A DNA stretch of 38,177 bases from Candidatus Methanomethylophilus sp. UBA78 (GCA_002503545.1 DARY01000011.1:213-38389), one strand, 5' to 3'. Counted from the stretch's first letter, positions 6,672-14,378 are shown. Program-made: numbers and translations. The notes: a model not told the origin generated them from the sequence alone.

Positions 6672-8084
6672 TCAGCGCACGAAGTTGGCGGCTTCGGCCT
6701 TGCGGGCGGGAGGCAGCTGGAGGCTGCTCCTGTTCACGAAGACGGTCAGATCGCCGGCTTCCTCCCTGACCCTGTTGACCGTCGAGTTGTCCCTCGACAT
6801 GACTCCCACGGCCAGACCGCAATCCGTCTCCGCGAGGTCTGCCAACGCATCGTCCAGAGTGGGCACGACCCTTATGCAGAGGACGGGCAGCCCCTGGTCC
6901 ACGTACAGGTTGTCGTCCTCGGGGGACATCCCGGTGAAGATGGCCGGGGTGTAGTAGAGGCCGTTGGCGGTGTACTCCTTCCTGACCCTCTTCCCTCCGA
7001 ACAGGAGGAAGGCCTCCTCGTCCTTGACGAACCTGAGGAACCTCTTCTCCGACTCGTCGGACATGAGGGGTCCGCAGGACGCCGACTCCTCCCCCGGTTC
7101 GTCGACCGAGAAGTCCTTGGCCTTCTCCAGGAGGGCCTTGGTGAAATCCCTCTCGTCCTGTGCCAGGACTATGACCTTGGATGTGGAATAGAGGTGCTGG
7201 CCGCAGTAGGCGAAGGCCGATTCCAACACATCGGCGGCCGCTTTCCCGACGTCGGAGGGGTTCGCCACCACGATGGGGGTCATCCCCTTGACCTCGTTTA
7301 TGAATCCGAGACTCTCGTCCACCGGTACGAACATGAGGTCGTCCATGGCTTTCCCGCATCCCGAGGCGACCACCCCCGACACGTTCTGGTCGTCGCACAG
7401 GGCGGTCACATACCTGTCGAGACGGTCGGCCACGATGTTCATGACGCCGGCGGGGAGACCCGCCCTCTCGAATATGCGGTACGCGGAGTAAACTGGAATC
7501 GGACAGGAGCCGCTGGGACTCATCACGACGGTGTTCCCGGCAGCGACGGCCGCGGCGGCGTAGCCGACGGCGGAGGCGAGGGGAGAACTGTTCAGCGCCA
7601 CCACGGCCCACACCCCGATAGGCTTGCCGGATACTGTCGCCGCATCGGCCGCCGCTTTGTCCACTACCTCTATGAGCCTGTCGACCTCGGCGACGGCCTC
7701 CCTCCTCACCATGCCGGTGCTGAGTGTCACCTCGGCCGCCAGTCTGTACCTGTCCCTGCGGATCTCCTCGGCGGCCTTGGAGATGATGGCGGCCCTCTCC
7801 GAAGGGGAGCGGACGGACCACGATGCGAACGCCTCGGCGGCCTTCTCCGCCGCCACCGCCGCGGTCCCCTCCTCGGGATCCTGCAGGGTGCCGAAGATTA
7901 TGGTGTCGTCCACGGGACTGACGAGGGGCATGTCCATGCCGGACGCGACGTTCATGCCACCGATGATCGCAGGATAATCGTGTTTCTCCTTATCCAGGGC
8001 TATCTGCAGAGCGGCCTCGAACTTGACATTATCAAAATCGGACGACATAATGCCCGGGTTATCGGCGGTTGTACTGATAAGCAT
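6672..8084 (-). CDS. Aldehyde-dehydrogenase-superfamily protein without the catalytic cysteine
   Basis: The 470 residues follow the ALDH fold from about 45 onward: ALNSSPLA (165-170, the PWNFPLA region), AAGNTVVMSPSG (182-192), NEVKGMTP (263-270, the ELGGKNP region) and FAYCGQHLYSTSKVIV (291-306). In active enzymes the GQxC cysteine is the nucleophile. Here that position is L298, and the only nearby cysteine is C294. The coenzyme-binding KPSE lysine is replaced by serine. The EEIFGP region reads DQGLPV. The Glu at 264 and Asn at 165 remain. The enzyme is therefore probably not a standard NAD-dependent ALDH. The start is uncertain: an in-frame ATG at 8048 (residue 13) is an alternative. Confidence 0.75.
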   Translation of the reverse strand: MLISTTADNPGIMSSDFDNVKFEAALQIALDKEKHDYPAIIGGMNVASGMDMPLVSPVDDTIIFGTLQDPEEGTAAVAAEKAAEAFASWSVRSPSERAAIISKAAEEIRRDRYRLAAEVTLSTGMVRREAVAEVDRLIEVVDKAAADAATVSGKPIGVWAVVALNSSPLASAVGYAAAAVAAGNTVVMSPSGSCPIPVYSAYRIFERAGLPAGVMNIVADRLDRYVTALCDDQNVSGVVASGCGKAMDDLMFVPVDESLGFINEVKGMTPIVVANPSDVGKAAADVLESAFAYCGQHLYSTSKVIVLAQDERDFTKALLEKAKDFSVDEPGEESASCGPLMSDESEKRFLRFVKDEEAFLLFGGKRVRKEYTANGLYYTPAIFTGMSPEDDNLYVDQGLPVLCIRVVPTLDDALADLAETDCGLAVGVMSRDNSTVNRVREEAGDLTVFVNRSSLQLPPARKAEAANFVR

Positions 8085-8146
8085 TTACATGCGACGTGGA
8101 AAACCGCACCGGCGGAGGTCTTCCCGCGGAAGCCGAGGGCTTAACG

Positions 8147-8154
8147 ATTAAATA
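8147..8154 (+). promoter_or_regulatory. TATA box of tRNA-Val(CAC)
   Basis: ATTAAATA is centred about 27 nt upstream of the tRNA 5' end at 8178. Because the box is nearly symmetrical it may also serve the divergent aldehyde-dehydrogenase-like gene, whose start lies about 66 nt away on the other side. Confidence 0.6.
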
Positions 8155-8177
8155 CGGAAAGGATAATCGGCACATAC

Positions 8178-8253
8178 GGACTCATGGTCTAGGGGTTATG
8201 ACGTCGCCTTCACACGGCGGAGGTCGCCGGTTCAAATCCGGCTGGGTCCACCA
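8178..8253 (+). tRNA. tRNA-Val (anticodon CAC)
   Basis: Acceptor arms GGACTCA (8178-8184) and TGGGTCC (8243-8249) pair with one G-T. The T-arm has GGTTCAAATCC and the anticodon loop TTCACAC encloses CAC. The discriminator A is at 8250 and CCA is encoded at 8251-8253. The body is 73 nt, with no intron. Confidence 0.95.
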
Positions 8254-8557
8254 TCCTTCAATCTGGCTCTTTCCTCAATAACAATGGGCGTCGGAGTTTA
8301 TTGCATTCCCATTGCATTGGAATCTGTCCGGGCATCTTGGATCCGTACGTTTTGGCGGGGCGGTGTTCCGGCATCCCCTCGCAGCCATCTTCCGGCCGGC
8401 GTACCTCTGAAACGCCGCCGAACCGACGGGTTCTCAGAACGCCCCGCATCGGCCTGACCGCCGTCCGACGGACCGAACCAACTTTTTAATATCCGTTATG
8501 CCATATTTCATTGGAACATACATCCAATAAAAATACTGGTTTCATCAGGTGAACGGA
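8254..8557. other. 303-bp intergenic region between tRNA-Val and the zinc-ribbon gene
   Basis: No convincing coding frame is present. Just after the tRNA, CAATGGG (8282-8288) can pair with CCCATTG (8308-8314), and ATTGCATT occurs twice (8300-8307 and 8311-8318). The middle is GC-rich without an obvious conserved fold. The last part holds two A/T-rich boxes, TTTTTAATATCC at 8483-8494 and AATAAAAATAC near 8526-8536. Either could be the promoter of the downstream gene, which also has AGGTGA at 8547-8552. A small RNA cannot be excluded. Confidence 0.5.
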
Positions 8558-9376
8558 ATGTCGAACAGATGCCGCCGTTGCGGATACGAATGGACCCCCA
8601 AGTCCAAAGACCCGGTGAGGTGCCCGTCCTGCAAATCGACGAGATGGGACAGGGCATCGGTCAGGAACCAGTGTCTCCGCTGCGGCGCCGAATGGATGCA
8701 GAGGGGGGATTCGCCTCCGAAATACTGCCCGGTCTGCCATTCCTCCATGTGGGATTCGGAGAGGACCGTCTACACCTGTCCCAAATGCGGCCTGACGCGC
8801 ACGCTGCGCTCGAACAGCCGCATGGACCTCTGCCCCGTATGCGACCGTTATGCGGACCCCAAACCGAGGGATCATTTCGACGATCCGAGACTGAAAAAAG
8901 CCGGGGTGAGCGAGATCTCCCGCATATGGACGGACGGGGAGGGGATGACCCTCATGTACGTGGACGACGGCCGCCTCACCGCCTACCTCTATGCGGCGGG
9001 GGATCTGGTGGGTTCGGTGAACCTGTCCGGATGGTGCAGAGACAACAGGCTCTCCCTGGATTACGTCCTCAGGAACTACCAGGACGACTCCGTGTCCGAG
9101 AAGCTCTACAAACTCGCCATGTCCATACTCTCGGAGGACGAGATATCCTCCGGACGCATACCGGCCGGAGCCGAGACTCAGGGGATGAACGAAGAACAGG
9201 CCCTCATAGTCTCCATGCACGAAGGCGGCATGGAACCGCTTCCGATCTCCATGAAACTGGGGATCCCGTTCTCGGCCGTGATGGACGTCCTGAACGGCAG
9301 GTCCCCGGCCTCCGCCGACAGCACATCCGGCGAGACGGAGGGGGAGAATCCGGAACAGGGGAACGGGAGAACCTGA
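8558..9376 (+). CDS. Triple zinc-ribbon protein with C-terminal helix-turn-helix-like segment
   Basis: The 272-residue protein has three tandem ribbons of the pattern CxxCG...CPxC: cysteines 5/8/22/25, 39/42/57/60 and 74/77/92/95. The first two also share the CGxEW and SxxW signatures and look like internal duplications. A middle domain of about 110-190 is not recognised. Near 210-250 a MNEEQALIVSMHEGG...LGIPFSAVMDVLNG pattern resembles a short helix-turn-helix. I chose the ATG at 8558 because AGGTGA lies 5 nt upstream; GTG at 8549 is an alternative. A nucleic-acid-binding regulator is inferred. The gene sits between two inverted tRNA-Val genes. Confidence 0.75.
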   Translation: MSNRCRRCGYEWTPKSKDPVRCPSCKSTRWDRASVRNQCLRCGAEWMQRGDSPPKYCPVCHSSMWDSERTVYTCPKCGLTRTLRSNSRMDLCPVCDRYADPKPRDHFDDPRLKKAGVSEISRIWTDGEGMTLMYVDDGRLTAYLYAAGDLVGSVNLSGWCRDNRLSLDYVLRNYQDDSVSEKLYKLAMSILSEDEISSGRIPAGAETQGMNEEQALIVSMHEGGMEPLPISMKLGIPFSAVMDVLNGRSPASADSTSGETEGENPEQGNGRT

Positions 9377-9395
9377 AAAGGGGATGTAACGCAAG

Positions 9396-9468
9396 TGGAC
9401 CCGGCCGGGCTCGAACCGGCGACCTCCGCCTTGTAAGGGCGACGTCATAACCACTAGACCACGGGTCC
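9396..9468 (-). tRNA. tRNA-Val (anticodon UAC)
   Basis: On the minus strand GGACCCG (9468-9462) pairs with CGGGTCC (9403-9397). The T-arm has GGTTCGAGCC and the anticodon loop CTTACAA encloses TAC. The body is 73 nt. CCA is not encoded, in contrast to the Val(CAC) gene. A TATA-like CTTTTATACC lies about 29 nt upstream on the minus strand (9492-9501). The sequence is close to tRNA-Val(CAC) at 8178-8250, in inverted orientation. Confidence 0.94.
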
Positions 9469-9522
9469 CCGTGTCCTTGAAAGTAGATGGGGTATAAAAG
9501 AAAAGTGGTTCCCCGAACCTTA

Positions 9523-9534
9523 ATCTAAAATACA
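9523..9534 (+). promoter_or_regulatory. TATA box of tRNA-Gly(CCC)
   Basis: ATCTAAAATACA is centred about 29 nt upstream of the tRNA 5' end at 9558, the usual archaeal spacing. Confidence 0.55.
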
Positions 9535-9557
9535 TGTGACGATTACCCGATATAAGA

Positions 9558-9632
9558 GCGGCTGTAGTCCAGTGGTTATGACGATGGCTTCCCAAGCCTT
9601 TGACCCGGGTTCGAATCCCGGCAGCCGCACCA
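9558..9632 (+). tRNA. tRNA-Gly (anticodon CCC)
   Basis: GCGGCTG (9558-9564) pairs with CAGCCGC (9622-9628). The anticodon stem GGCTT/AAGCC region encloses CCC. The T-arm has GGTTCGAATCC. The discriminator A is at 9629 and CCA is encoded at 9630-9632. Confidence 0.95.
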
Positions 9633-9709
9633 TCTTATTATATCAAAATCGTCCAAACACCGCCTTTATGTGCCGTTAACATGCGTCCTGACACCGGTCT
9701 CGCGTTTTC

Positions 9710-9726
9710 AATAGAATAAAATAAAG
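9710..9726 (+). promoter_or_regulatory. TATA-like box of rtcA
   Basis: The A/T-rich AATAGAATAAAATAAAG lies about 29 nt (centre to ATG) before the rtcA start. This implies an mRNA that starts at or next to the ATG. No Shine-Dalgarno sequence is seen, which agrees with a leaderless message. Confidence 0.5.
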
Positions 9727-9747
9727 GCATACCGTACGGAAGAACCC

Positions 9748-10782
9748 ATGGTGCTGGAGATCGACAGCTCGAGAGGCGAAGGTGGAGGACAGATGGTCCG
9801 CACGTCTGTAGCCTTGGCTACGCTCACCGGCACGACCACGCGCCTGACCAGGATCAGGGAGAACCGCCCCACGAACGGCCTCTCCAAACAGCATACGACG
9901 GCCGTCAACGCCGTCGCCATGATGACCGGGTCCAAGGTCACGGGCAACTACATCGGCTCGTCCGAGCTCCTGGTGGAACCGGGGAACGACCAGGTCACCG
10001 ACATAGCGCTGGACATAGGTTCCGCGGGGAGCATAAGCCTCGTGATACAGGCCACCATGCTGGCCGCCAGGAACTACACCTCCCCTTTCTCGCTCGACCT
10101 GGTGGGAGGGACGAACGTCATGTGGGCACCGCCCGTGGACACCTACCCGATGGTGCTCTTCCCGCTGATGAAGAGGATGGGCATAAACGCCAGGCTCGAG
10201 ATTCTCGAGAGGGGGTTCTACCCCATAGGCGGCGGGCACGTCAAGCTCAACATGGATCCCGTCGGGATCATAAAACCGCTCGTATTGGACGATCTGGGAC
10301 ATCTCAAGGGACTGCACGGCATATGCTTCGTGCAGCATCTGTCCGACAGGATCGGGTTCGACATGATGGAGGCCTGCAGGCACGTCTTCGAACCGCAGTA
10401 CGACATCGACATCCAGTTCCAGAGGACCGAAGGGACCTCGCGCGGCGCCGGCATGGTGCTGGTGGCCGAATACGAGAACGGCATGCTCTCCAGCAACGTC
10501 CTCTCCAGCAAGGGGCACAGCCCCCAGCAGTCCGGCCTCGACGCGGCCAGCGACCTCCTGCAGGAGATGTCCGCCGGGTCGACGGTGGACATCCACACCG
10601 CGGACCAGCTCCTGCCCTACATGGCGATGGCCGAGGGCAAGAGCAGCTTCATTGTCTCCAGGATCAGCAAGCATCTCCTGAGCCAGATGGACACGCTCGA
10701 ATCGTTCCTCGACGTCAGGTTCGGAGTGGAGAGGAAAGAAGACGGATACCACTTCTCCGTCAACCCGGGGGAAGGCAACTGA
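9748..10782 (+). CDS. rtcA: RNA 3'-terminal phosphate cyclase
   Basis: RtcA converts RNA 3'-phosphate ends to 2',3'-cyclic phosphates through a covalent AMP-enzyme intermediate. The 344-residue protein opens with the family pattern SRGEGGGQMVRTSVALATLTG (residues 7-27, in part) and RENRPTNGLSKQH. The C-terminal YMAMAEGKSSFIVSRISKHL contains the histidine expected at the adenylation site. Length agrees with family members of about 340 residues. The ATG at 9748 sits right after the TATA region, so translation is probably leaderless. The next gene, arfC, follows after 8 nt in the same direction. Confidence 0.93.
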   Translation: MVLEIDSSRGEGGGQMVRTSVALATLTGTTTRLTRIRENRPTNGLSKQHTTAVNAVAMMTGSKVTGNYIGSSELLVEPGNDQVTDIALDIGSAGSISLVIQATMLAARNYTSPFSLDLVGGTNVMWAPPVDTYPMVLFPLMKRMGINARLEILERGFYPIGGGHVKLNMDPVGIIKPLVLDDLGHLKGLHGICFVQHLSDRIGFDMMEACRHVFEPQYDIDIQFQRTEGTSRGAGMVLVAEYENGMLSSNVLSSKGHSPQQSGLDAASDLLQEMSAGSTVDIHTADQLLPYMAMAEGKSSFIVSRISKHLLSQMDTLESFLDVRFGVERKEDGYHFSVNPGEGN

Positions 10783-10790
10783 CCCATCTG

Positions 10791-11429
10791 ATGAAACCGT
10801 TCATACACCTCAACTGCGCCATGTCCGCCGACGGCAAACTCGCGGGACCGGACAGGAAACAGATACGCATATCCTCCGACGAGGACATAGCCAGAGTGAA
10901 GGAGATGCGGCGCAGGTACGACGCCATCCTCGTGGGCGTGGGGACGGTCATATCCGACGACCCCCATCTGACCGTCAAGGGCCTCTCCTACGGCGAGAAC
11001 CCCGTGCGCGTGGTCCTCGACACCAACGGGAGGACCCCCGACGGAGCGAGGGTCCTGGACAATCTGGCACCTACCGTCGTGGTCACCTGCGACGCATGCA
11101 CCAGGAACTGGGGCAGCGGGGTGACCGTCCTGAGATGCGGTAAGGACGGTAAGATAGACCTGCCCGTGGCCATGCACCTGCTCGCACGCCAGCTCGGCAT
11201 TGAGAGCCTGATGGTGGAGGGGGGCGGAGAGGTCATGGCCTCGTTCTTCAGGGAGGGGCTGGTGGACAGGTACACCGTCTTCGTGGGCGGTCTCGTCATC
11301 GGGGGCAGGACCTCGCCGACACCCGCGGACGGGGACGGCTGGGTCATCCCCGGCGGCCTTAAGCTCGAGCTCAAATCGGCGGAGACCCTCGGCAACGGAG
11401 CCCTGCTGACGTTCTCGCCCCGCTGCTGA
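10791..11429 (+). CDS. arfC: 2,5-diamino-6-ribosylamino-pyrimidinone 5'-phosphate reductase
   Basis: This RibD C-terminal-type, dihydrofolate-reductase-like enzyme reduces the ribosyl side chain of the GTP-derived pyrimidine to the ribitylamino form. In archaea this is a step to riboflavin and coenzyme F420. The 212-residue product shows HLNCAMSADGKLA (8-20), YDAILVGVGTVISDDPHLTV and MVEGGGEVMASFFREGLVD, the substrate and NAD(P)H-binding pattern. The length fits the stand-alone archaeal reductases. The ATG at 10791 is 8 nt after rtcA. A longer frame that runs upstream lies inside rtcA and is rejected. Confidence 0.88.
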   Translation: MKPFIHLNCAMSADGKLAGPDRKQIRISSDEDIARVKEMRRRYDAILVGVGTVISDDPHLTVKGLSYGENPVRVVLDTNGRTPDGARVLDNLAPTVVVTCDACTRNWGSGVTVLRCGKDGKIDLPVAMHLLARQLGIESLMVEGGGEVMASFFREGLVDRYTVFVGGLVIGGRTSPTPADGDGWVIPGGLKLELKSAETLGNGALLTFSPRC

Positions 11430-11445
11430 TACCCCCGCGCACGCA

Positions 11446-11456
11446 CATTTTATAAC
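11446..11456 (+). promoter_or_regulatory. TATA box of the mtnA-aldolase-nop5 unit
   Basis: CATTTTATAAC lies centred about 48 nt before the mtnA ATG. The predicted transcript start near 11478 leaves a short leader that carries GAGGGATGA before the start. Confidence 0.5.
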
Positions 11457-11497
11457 CCTGCCCGCAGTAGGAGAGGACGTAATCGAGGGATGACCCC

Positions 11498-12499
11498 ATG
11501 AAGGCTAGGATGAAGGACGGAAAGACGGAGGACATAAGGGCGGTCTGGTTCGAGAACGGCGAGGTCAGGATGATCGACCAGAGGAGGCTCCCCCTCGAAC
11601 TGACCGTCGTCGGATTCAAAGACCACCGCGAAGTAGCCGAGGCGATAAGGAACATGACCACCAGGGGTGCGCCCTGCATAGGTGCCAGCGCGGCCTACGC
11701 CATGTGCCTCGCCGGACTGAACGGGGAGGACCTGGACGAGGCGGCCGCCCACATAAAGGCCGCCAGACCGACCGCCTACGACCTGTTCTACGCCACCGAT
11801 TGGATGTACGCCAGGCTCAGGAACGGGGAGGACCCGGTGAAGGCGGCCGACGAGTACGCCGACACGACCGTCTCCAAATGCCGCGCCATCGGGAGGTACG
11901 GCGGGGCCCTCATAGAGGACGGGATGAAACTGATGACCCACTGCAACGCCGGGGCCCTCGCCACCGTCGACGTGGGCACCGCCCTGGCCCCCATGAGGGA
12001 CGCCCACGACCGCGGGAAGAAGTTCTTCGTCTACGCCTCCGAGACCCGCCCGCGCCTCCAGGGCATGCAGCTCACCGCCTGGGAGCTCAACCAGGAGGGG
12101 ATCGACCACGCCATCATCCCCGACGGCGCATCGGCGTACTACATGAGCCAGGGGGTCGACATGATAATCGTCGGCGCCGACAGGATCGCCGCCAACGGGG
12201 ACTTCGCCAACAAGATCGGCACCTTCGACAAGGCCATATGCGCCAAGAGGTTCGGGATCCCGTTCTATGTGGCCGCACCGGTGTCCACGTTCGACTTCGA
12301 TACGGAGACGGGGGACGGCATAGTGATCGAGCAGAGGTCCGAGACCGAGATGACCCAGATAGGCGGCATGAGAATCGCGCCCGTGGGATCCAGGGCCCTC
12401 AACCCCGCGTTCGACGTCACCCCCGCGGAGCTCGTGACCGGGTTCATCACCGAGAAGGGCATATTCAGACCGTCCGAGATATCGGGGATGAGGGAATGA
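11498..12499 (+). CDS. mtnA: S-methyl-5-thioribose-1-phosphate isomerase
   Basis: MtnA isomerises methylthioribose 1-phosphate to the ribulose form and, in methanogens, also acts on 5-deoxyribose 1-phosphate. The 333-residue protein has MTTRGAPCIGASAAYA (53-68), the catalytic-cysteine motif MTHCNAGALATVD (146-158, C149) and IIVGADRIAANGD with the catalytic aspartate at 228. These favour MtnA over eIF2B subunits or ribose-1,5-bisphosphate isomerase. It is the first gene of a unit with the class II aldolase (4-nt ATGA overlap) and nop5. The aldolase partner suggests the dihydroxyacetone-phosphate type of salvage rather than the MtnBCD route. Confidence 0.9.
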   Translation: MKARMKDGKTEDIRAVWFENGEVRMIDQRRLPLELTVVGFKDHREVAEAIRNMTTRGAPCIGASAAYAMCLAGLNGEDLDEAAAHIKAARPTAYDLFYATDWMYARLRNGEDPVKAADEYADTTVSKCRAIGRYGGALIEDGMKLMTHCNAGALATVDVGTALAPMRDAHDRGKKFFVYASETRPRLQGMQLTAWELNQEGIDHAIIPDGASAYYMSQGVDMIIVGADRIAANGDFANKIGTFDKAICAKRFGIPFYVAAPVSTFDFDTETGDGIVIEQRSETEMTQIGGMRIAPVGSRALNPAFDVTPAELVTGFITEKGIFRPSEISGMRE

Positions 12500-13107
12500 A
12501 CAGCGAATCCTTCGCCAGGAAGAGGCTCGCGGAATGCTGCCACCTCCTCTACGACCGCAACCTCACCGTTTCGGCCGGGGGCAACATGAGCGTCCGCCTC
12601 AACGACCGCGAGATACTGATCACCCCGAGCGGGGTCAACAAGGGACTCGTGAACGAGGACGACCTCGTCAGGATGGACATGGACGGGAACGTCCTCTCCG
12701 GCGGCAAGCCCAGCATAGAGTACCGCTTCCATCTGGGTATATACAGGGAGAACCCGTCGACGAACGCGGTCGTCCACTGCCACCCGCTCCACTGCCTCGC
12801 CCTCACGCTGAAGGGCGAGGGGATAAGGAGCTGCCTCACCCCCGAGGGCGTCCTGCTGCTGGACCAGGTACCCACCGTGAGGTACGAGACCCCCGGGTCC
12901 CAGGAACTCGTCGACGCCGTCATGGAGTTCTCCGACGCCCCCGCCATGCTGATGGACAGGCACGGGGCCATAACCCAGGGGAGGACCCTCGAGGAGGCGT
13001 TCAACAGGATGGAGGAGCTAGAGTTCCAGGCGCGCCTCCAGCTGCTGGCCGGCGAAGCGCCGAAGCTGCCCGAGGAAGAGGTGGAGAAGCTGAGGGGGAT
13101 GAGGTGA
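12496..13107 (+). CDS. Class II aldolase (fuculose-1-phosphate/5-deoxyribulose-1-phosphate type)
   Basis: The 203-residue protein has the class II aldolase layout: SAGGNMSVR (26-34), TPSGVNKG (43-50), SIEYRFHLGIY with the catalytic glutamate E75, zinc ligands H94 and H96 in VVHCHPLH, and H156 in DRHGAIT. These enzymes split ketose 1-phosphates to dihydroxyacetone phosphate and an aldehyde. Next to mtnA the likely substrates are 5-methylthioribulose or 5-deoxyribulose 1-phosphate, giving methylthioacetaldehyde or lactaldehyde. A dehydratase (MtnB) is the alternative, since it shares the fold. The ATG at 12496 overlaps the mtnA stop. Confidence 0.85.
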   Translation: MNSESFARKRLAECCHLLYDRNLTVSAGGNMSVRLNDREILITPSGVNKGLVNEDDLVRMDMDGNVLSGGKPSIEYRFHLGIYRENPSTNAVVHCHPLHCLALTLKGEGIRSCLTPEGVLLLDQVPTVRYETPGSQELVDAVMEFSDAPAMLMDRHGAITQGRTLEEAFNRMEELEFQARLQLLAGEAPKLPEEEVEKLRGMR

Positions 13108-13108
13108 G

Positions 13109-14209
13109 ATGGCGATACTGGTCACGAAGTGGTTCGGTGTCTTCCTCGTCGACGACAAGACGGGCAGGGTCATAGACAAGCGCCTGATGCCCCGGGACGC
13201 CGATGAGGCGGCGGGGAAGCTGGCGGAGATCCAGAAGGGCTCCCTCCTGCCCGAGGAGAGGGAACTGGCCGACGGCCGGTCCAAACTCTCGGTAGGGGAC
13301 AGGAGGCAGGCGGAGCTGGGCAGGCCCGAGCTCTACGACTCCTCATTCATAAGGCCCTCCGACTACGGATTCGACGACGCCTTCATGCACGAGGTCATGG
13401 TCAGGCTGGGCAGGCTCAGGACCTCGGAGCCCATAGCCAGGGACAAGAACCTGGTCCAGGCCATACGCAGCCTGGACGACCTGATAGAGGTCTCCAACCT
13501 GATGAGCGAGAGGCTCCATGAATGGTACGGCATGCACTTCCCCGAACTGGCGGACATCGCCAAGGACGACCGCTATGCCCTGCTGATAGCGAAACACGGC
13601 GACAGGGAGGGCATAATCGACGATCTGGGTCTTGACCTGCAGTCCATGGGGGCGGACTTCGACCCCGAGGACATGCGCGCGGTGCAGGACCTCGCCGACA
13701 CCCTCTGCGGCATCTACGAATCGAGGAAGGACACCGAGGACTACATCACCTCGCTGGTGGAGCAGACCTGCCCCAACATGTGCGCCATCCTGGGCGGACC
13801 GCTCTCGGCGAGGCTCATATCCCTGGCCGGCGGCCTCGAGAGACTGGCGTCCCTGCCCTCCTCGACGGTCCAGCTGCTGGGGGCGGAGAAGGCCATGTTC
13901 AGGCACCTGCGCTCGGGTAAGAACCCGCCCAAGCACGGCGTCATATACCAGTACCCGGACCTGCGCAAGGCGCCCTACTGGCAGAGAGGCAACATAGCCA
14001 GAGCCCTGGCCGGCAAGGTGCTGATAGCGGCGAAGGTGGACGAATACGGAGGGGAGTTCTGCGGGGACAGGCTCGCCGCAGAGCTCGGGGTGAGGATCGC
14101 CGACATCAAGAGGAGGTACCCGGACCCGCCGAAGAAGAAGCCGTCGGACAGGAAACCGAACCATCACGGCAAGGGCAGGAACCGCCACGGCAAAAAGGAC
14201 AGGCAGTGA
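13109..14209 (+). CDS. nop5: Nop5/Nop56-58 family C/D-box RNP protein
   Basis: Nop5 is the scaffold of archaeal C/D-box ribonucleoproteins that 2'-O-methylate rRNA. It bridges L7Ae-bound guide RNA and fibrillarin. The 366-residue protein has the N-terminal fibrillarin-binding part, a central coiled-coil region, and the Nop domain from about 225: CPNMCAILGGPLSARLI, LLGAEKAMFRHL and HGVIYQYPDL. The last 30 residues are very basic and rich in Lys, Pro, His and Gly. It begins 1 nt after the aldolase stop. The fibrillarin gene, often next to nop5 in other archaea, is not here. Confidence 0.93.
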   Translation: MAILVTKWFGVFLVDDKTGRVIDKRLMPRDADEAAGKLAEIQKGSLLPEERELADGRSKLSVGDRRQAELGRPELYDSSFIRPSDYGFDDAFMHEVMVRLGRLRTSEPIARDKNLVQAIRSLDDLIEVSNLMSERLHEWYGMHFPELADIAKDDRYALLIAKHGDREGIIDDLGLDLQSMGADFDPEDMRAVQDLADTLCGIYESRKDTEDYITSLVEQTCPNMCAILGGPLSARLISLAGGLERLASLPSSTVQLLGAEKAMFRHLRSGKNPPKHGVIYQYPDLRKAPYWQRGNIARALAGKVLIAAKVDEYGGEFCGDRLAAELGVRIADIKRRYPDPPKKKPSDRKPNHHGKGRNRHGKKDRQ

Positions 14210-14274
14210 GCCTTGTCGGATGGCGGCTCTGGGACGGCCGGGATAATAGAACGCCTGCGCCGGCGCGGTCAATA

Positions 14275-14286
14275 AGTATATATTTC
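14275..14286 (+). promoter_or_regulatory. TATA box of the aIF5A transcript
   Basis: AGTATATATTTC is a strong archaeal TATA box. From its centre near 14280 the transcript should start at about 14307, leaving roughly 98 nt before the aIF5A ATG. A small open frame starts within that leader at 14313. Confidence 0.65.
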
Positions 14287-14312
14287 AACGGACTATCGGG
14301 AAGCCGATTACC

Positions 14313-14378
14313 ATGCGTCAGAACCTCGTTGTTCCAGAACCCCAGTACGGGAAAGTGAAAAACAAGCGGATACTGTAA
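14313..14378 (+). CDS. Candidate 21-residue leader ORF upstream of aIF5A
   Basis: An ATG at 14313 opens a 21-codon frame ending in TAA at 14376. It encodes a basic peptide starting MRQNLVVPEPQYG and ending KVKNKRIL. It has no Shine-Dalgarno site. Its ATG falls about 33 nt from the TATA centre, similar to the leaderless starts of other genes in this window, so it could be the first thing translated from this mRNA. It contains a PEP triplet but no run of prolines. Whether it is conserved or regulatory is unknown, and a chance frame is possible at this length. Confidence 0.4.
   Translation: MRQNLVVPEPQYGKVKNKRIL

Noticed and set aside
8301..8489. Short coding frame in the gap after tRNA-Val
   Set aside because: It starts at TTG without a ribosome site, has an atypical composition, and runs through the promoter-like box of the next gene.
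8178..9632. Integrated element with attachment sites at the tRNA genes
   Set aside because: No integrase, transposase or direct repeat of a tRNA 3' end was seen. The similarity is fully explained by two valine isoacceptor genes.
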